6,418 nucleotides of DNA from Candidatus Fermentibacteraceae bacterium (GTDB lineage Bacteria; Fermentibacterota; Fermentibacteria; Fermentibacterales; JCC-6), in contig JAUVJW010000121.1 of the NCBI GenBank assembly GCA_030596465.1, forward strand, positions 1 to 6,418, read 5' to 3'. Shown piece after piece: positions 5,958-6,418 of the stretch. How positions within the stretch are numbered: the first letter of the stretch is position 1; every line of letters starts with the position of its first letter. Position numbers and translations under genes: made by a program. The notes below the pieces were generated by a model. The model had not been told where the DNA came from and did no database searches. It saw only the letters and a list, made by a program, of their open reading frames with translations.

Positions 5958-6418
5958 GTGAAGATTTTTATAGTGTTAGCTATTCTGCTGCCGACAATTT
6001 GTTTCGGAGTATCCGTTGTTAGAACAATTGATGCACCGGATACCAACATCAGTGGCCTCGCCTGGGGTGAAGATAAACTCTGGGCTCTTGATGAAGAGTC
6101 ATCCTTTATCTACGGGCTTGACCCCGTCACCGGCATCGTTGAAGTAAGTTTCGAAGTCATCCATACCGCTTGTCCGTCCTACTCTCCCGCAGGATTGACC
6201 TATCAGTCGGGCACACTGTTCAGCAGCTATATCTCCGGCAACAGCAGTTCCTATATTTACTTTTACAGCAGTTCTGGAAATTATCTCGGCCGTGATTGCC
6301 TCTGTTGAGGATTCTATCTCCCGTCGGTGACGGGATTAGCAATGTCCGGTTCAACTACTTATGTGAGTACTACTTACGGCACCTATGAAGGGTGCTACGC
6401 AATGTCGTACTCGTCACC
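5958..6418 (+). CDS. Secreted beta-propeller-like repeat protein, interrupted by in-frame TGA (candidate selenoprotein), 3' end beyond window
   Basis: The standard code gives a 116-residue product ending at TGA 6306-6308. The frame then stays open for 36 more codons to the window edge. Residues 1-17 (MKIFIVLAILLPTICFG) are a Sec signal peptide with no lipobox, so the product is exported. The mature part shows blade-like repeats: 'ISGLAWGEDKLWALDEES' with 'IYGLDPVTG', then 'PAGLTYQSGTLFSSYISG' with 'IYFYSSSG', then after the TGA 'VTGLAMSGSTTYVSTTYG' ending 'YAMSYSS'. From the G of each blade's end to the next GL there are 20 residues in the first interval and 19 in the second, counting the TGA as one residue. 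The TGA follows Cys114-Leu-Cys116, which would make C-x-x-Sec. A SECIS-like hairpin lies just downstream. Alternatives are a nonsense mutation (for example from TGG or CGA), a base-call error, or a truly truncated protein. The substrate or partner is unknown. Confidence 0.72.
6306..6343 (+). promoter_or_regulatory. In-frame TGA with bacterial SECIS-like hairpin
   Basis: After TGA (6306-6308) there are 11 bases, then CCCGTC (6320-6325), a GGT loop (6326-6328) and GACGGG (6329-6334). T6319-A6335 extends the stem to 7 bp. Below a small internal loop, CTA (6314-6316) pairs with TAG (6337-6339), and ATT (6311-6313) with AAT (6341-6343) past a bulged C. Known bacterial SECIS elements are stem-loops inside the coding region just after UGA, with a G at the first or second position of a small apical loop; here the loop begins 17 bases after the UGA and starts GG. 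The upper stem has no bulged U as in E. coli fdhF. It could be a chance hairpin. Confidence 0.45.

Noticed and set aside
1..6418. tRNA, rRNA, CRISPR array, insertion sequence or attachment site
   Set aside because: None of the hallmarks were seen by eye: no cloverleaf with TTCGA arm, no regular short repeats, no transposase, no terminal inverted repeats with target duplication.

Overview
The window comes from a Gram-negative-type bacterium with an outer membrane. The evidence is three consecutive genes with lipoprotein signal peptides, whose domains are of the CsgG/FlgO, LPP20/FlgP and FlgT kinds. Base composition is close to balanced in the genes and clearly AT-rich in the 5.5-5.8 kb gap. 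Nothing fixes the taxon. An uncultured Gram-negative lineage (for example of the FCB group) is a guess from the style of the secreted proteins.

Layout: (1) 1-1466, minus strand: a TldD-type metallopeptidase subunit, followed with a one-base TAATG overlap by the start of its PmbA/TldE-type partner, which runs off the window. (2) 1467-1642: short divergent control region. (3) 1643-4391, plus strand: a tight three-gene lipoprotein operon (gaps of 11 and 2 bases) with the domain set of the flagellar outer-membrane trio FlgO, FlgP and FlgT. (4) 4405-4430: an 11-bp inverted repeat between convergent genes, a probable terminator. (5) 4442-5449, minus strand: a SAM-dependent methyltransferase with an N-terminal Trm112-like zinc ribbon, starting at GTG. 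(6) 5450-5957: an AT-rich gap with back-to-back sigma70-like promoters built on a perfect 15-bp palindrome, and another good promoter further right. (7) 5958 to the window end, plus strand: a secreted repeat (beta-propeller-like) protein.

The most unusual signal is in the last gene. The standard code ends it at a TGA (6306-6308), but the same frame continues open to the window edge and continues the blade-like repeat with correct spacing. The TGA follows a Cys-Leu-Cys tripeptide, giving a CxxU-type motif if read as selenocysteine. Eleven bases after it lies a perfect 7-bp hairpin with a GGT loop, which fits the bacterial SECIS pattern. A new selenoprotein is therefore a serious hypothesis. 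A nonsense mutation or sequencing error is the main competitor.

The lipoprotein operon probably acts as one outer-membrane or periplasmic assembly. The Tld pair, methyltransferase and secreted protein look like separate transcription units.
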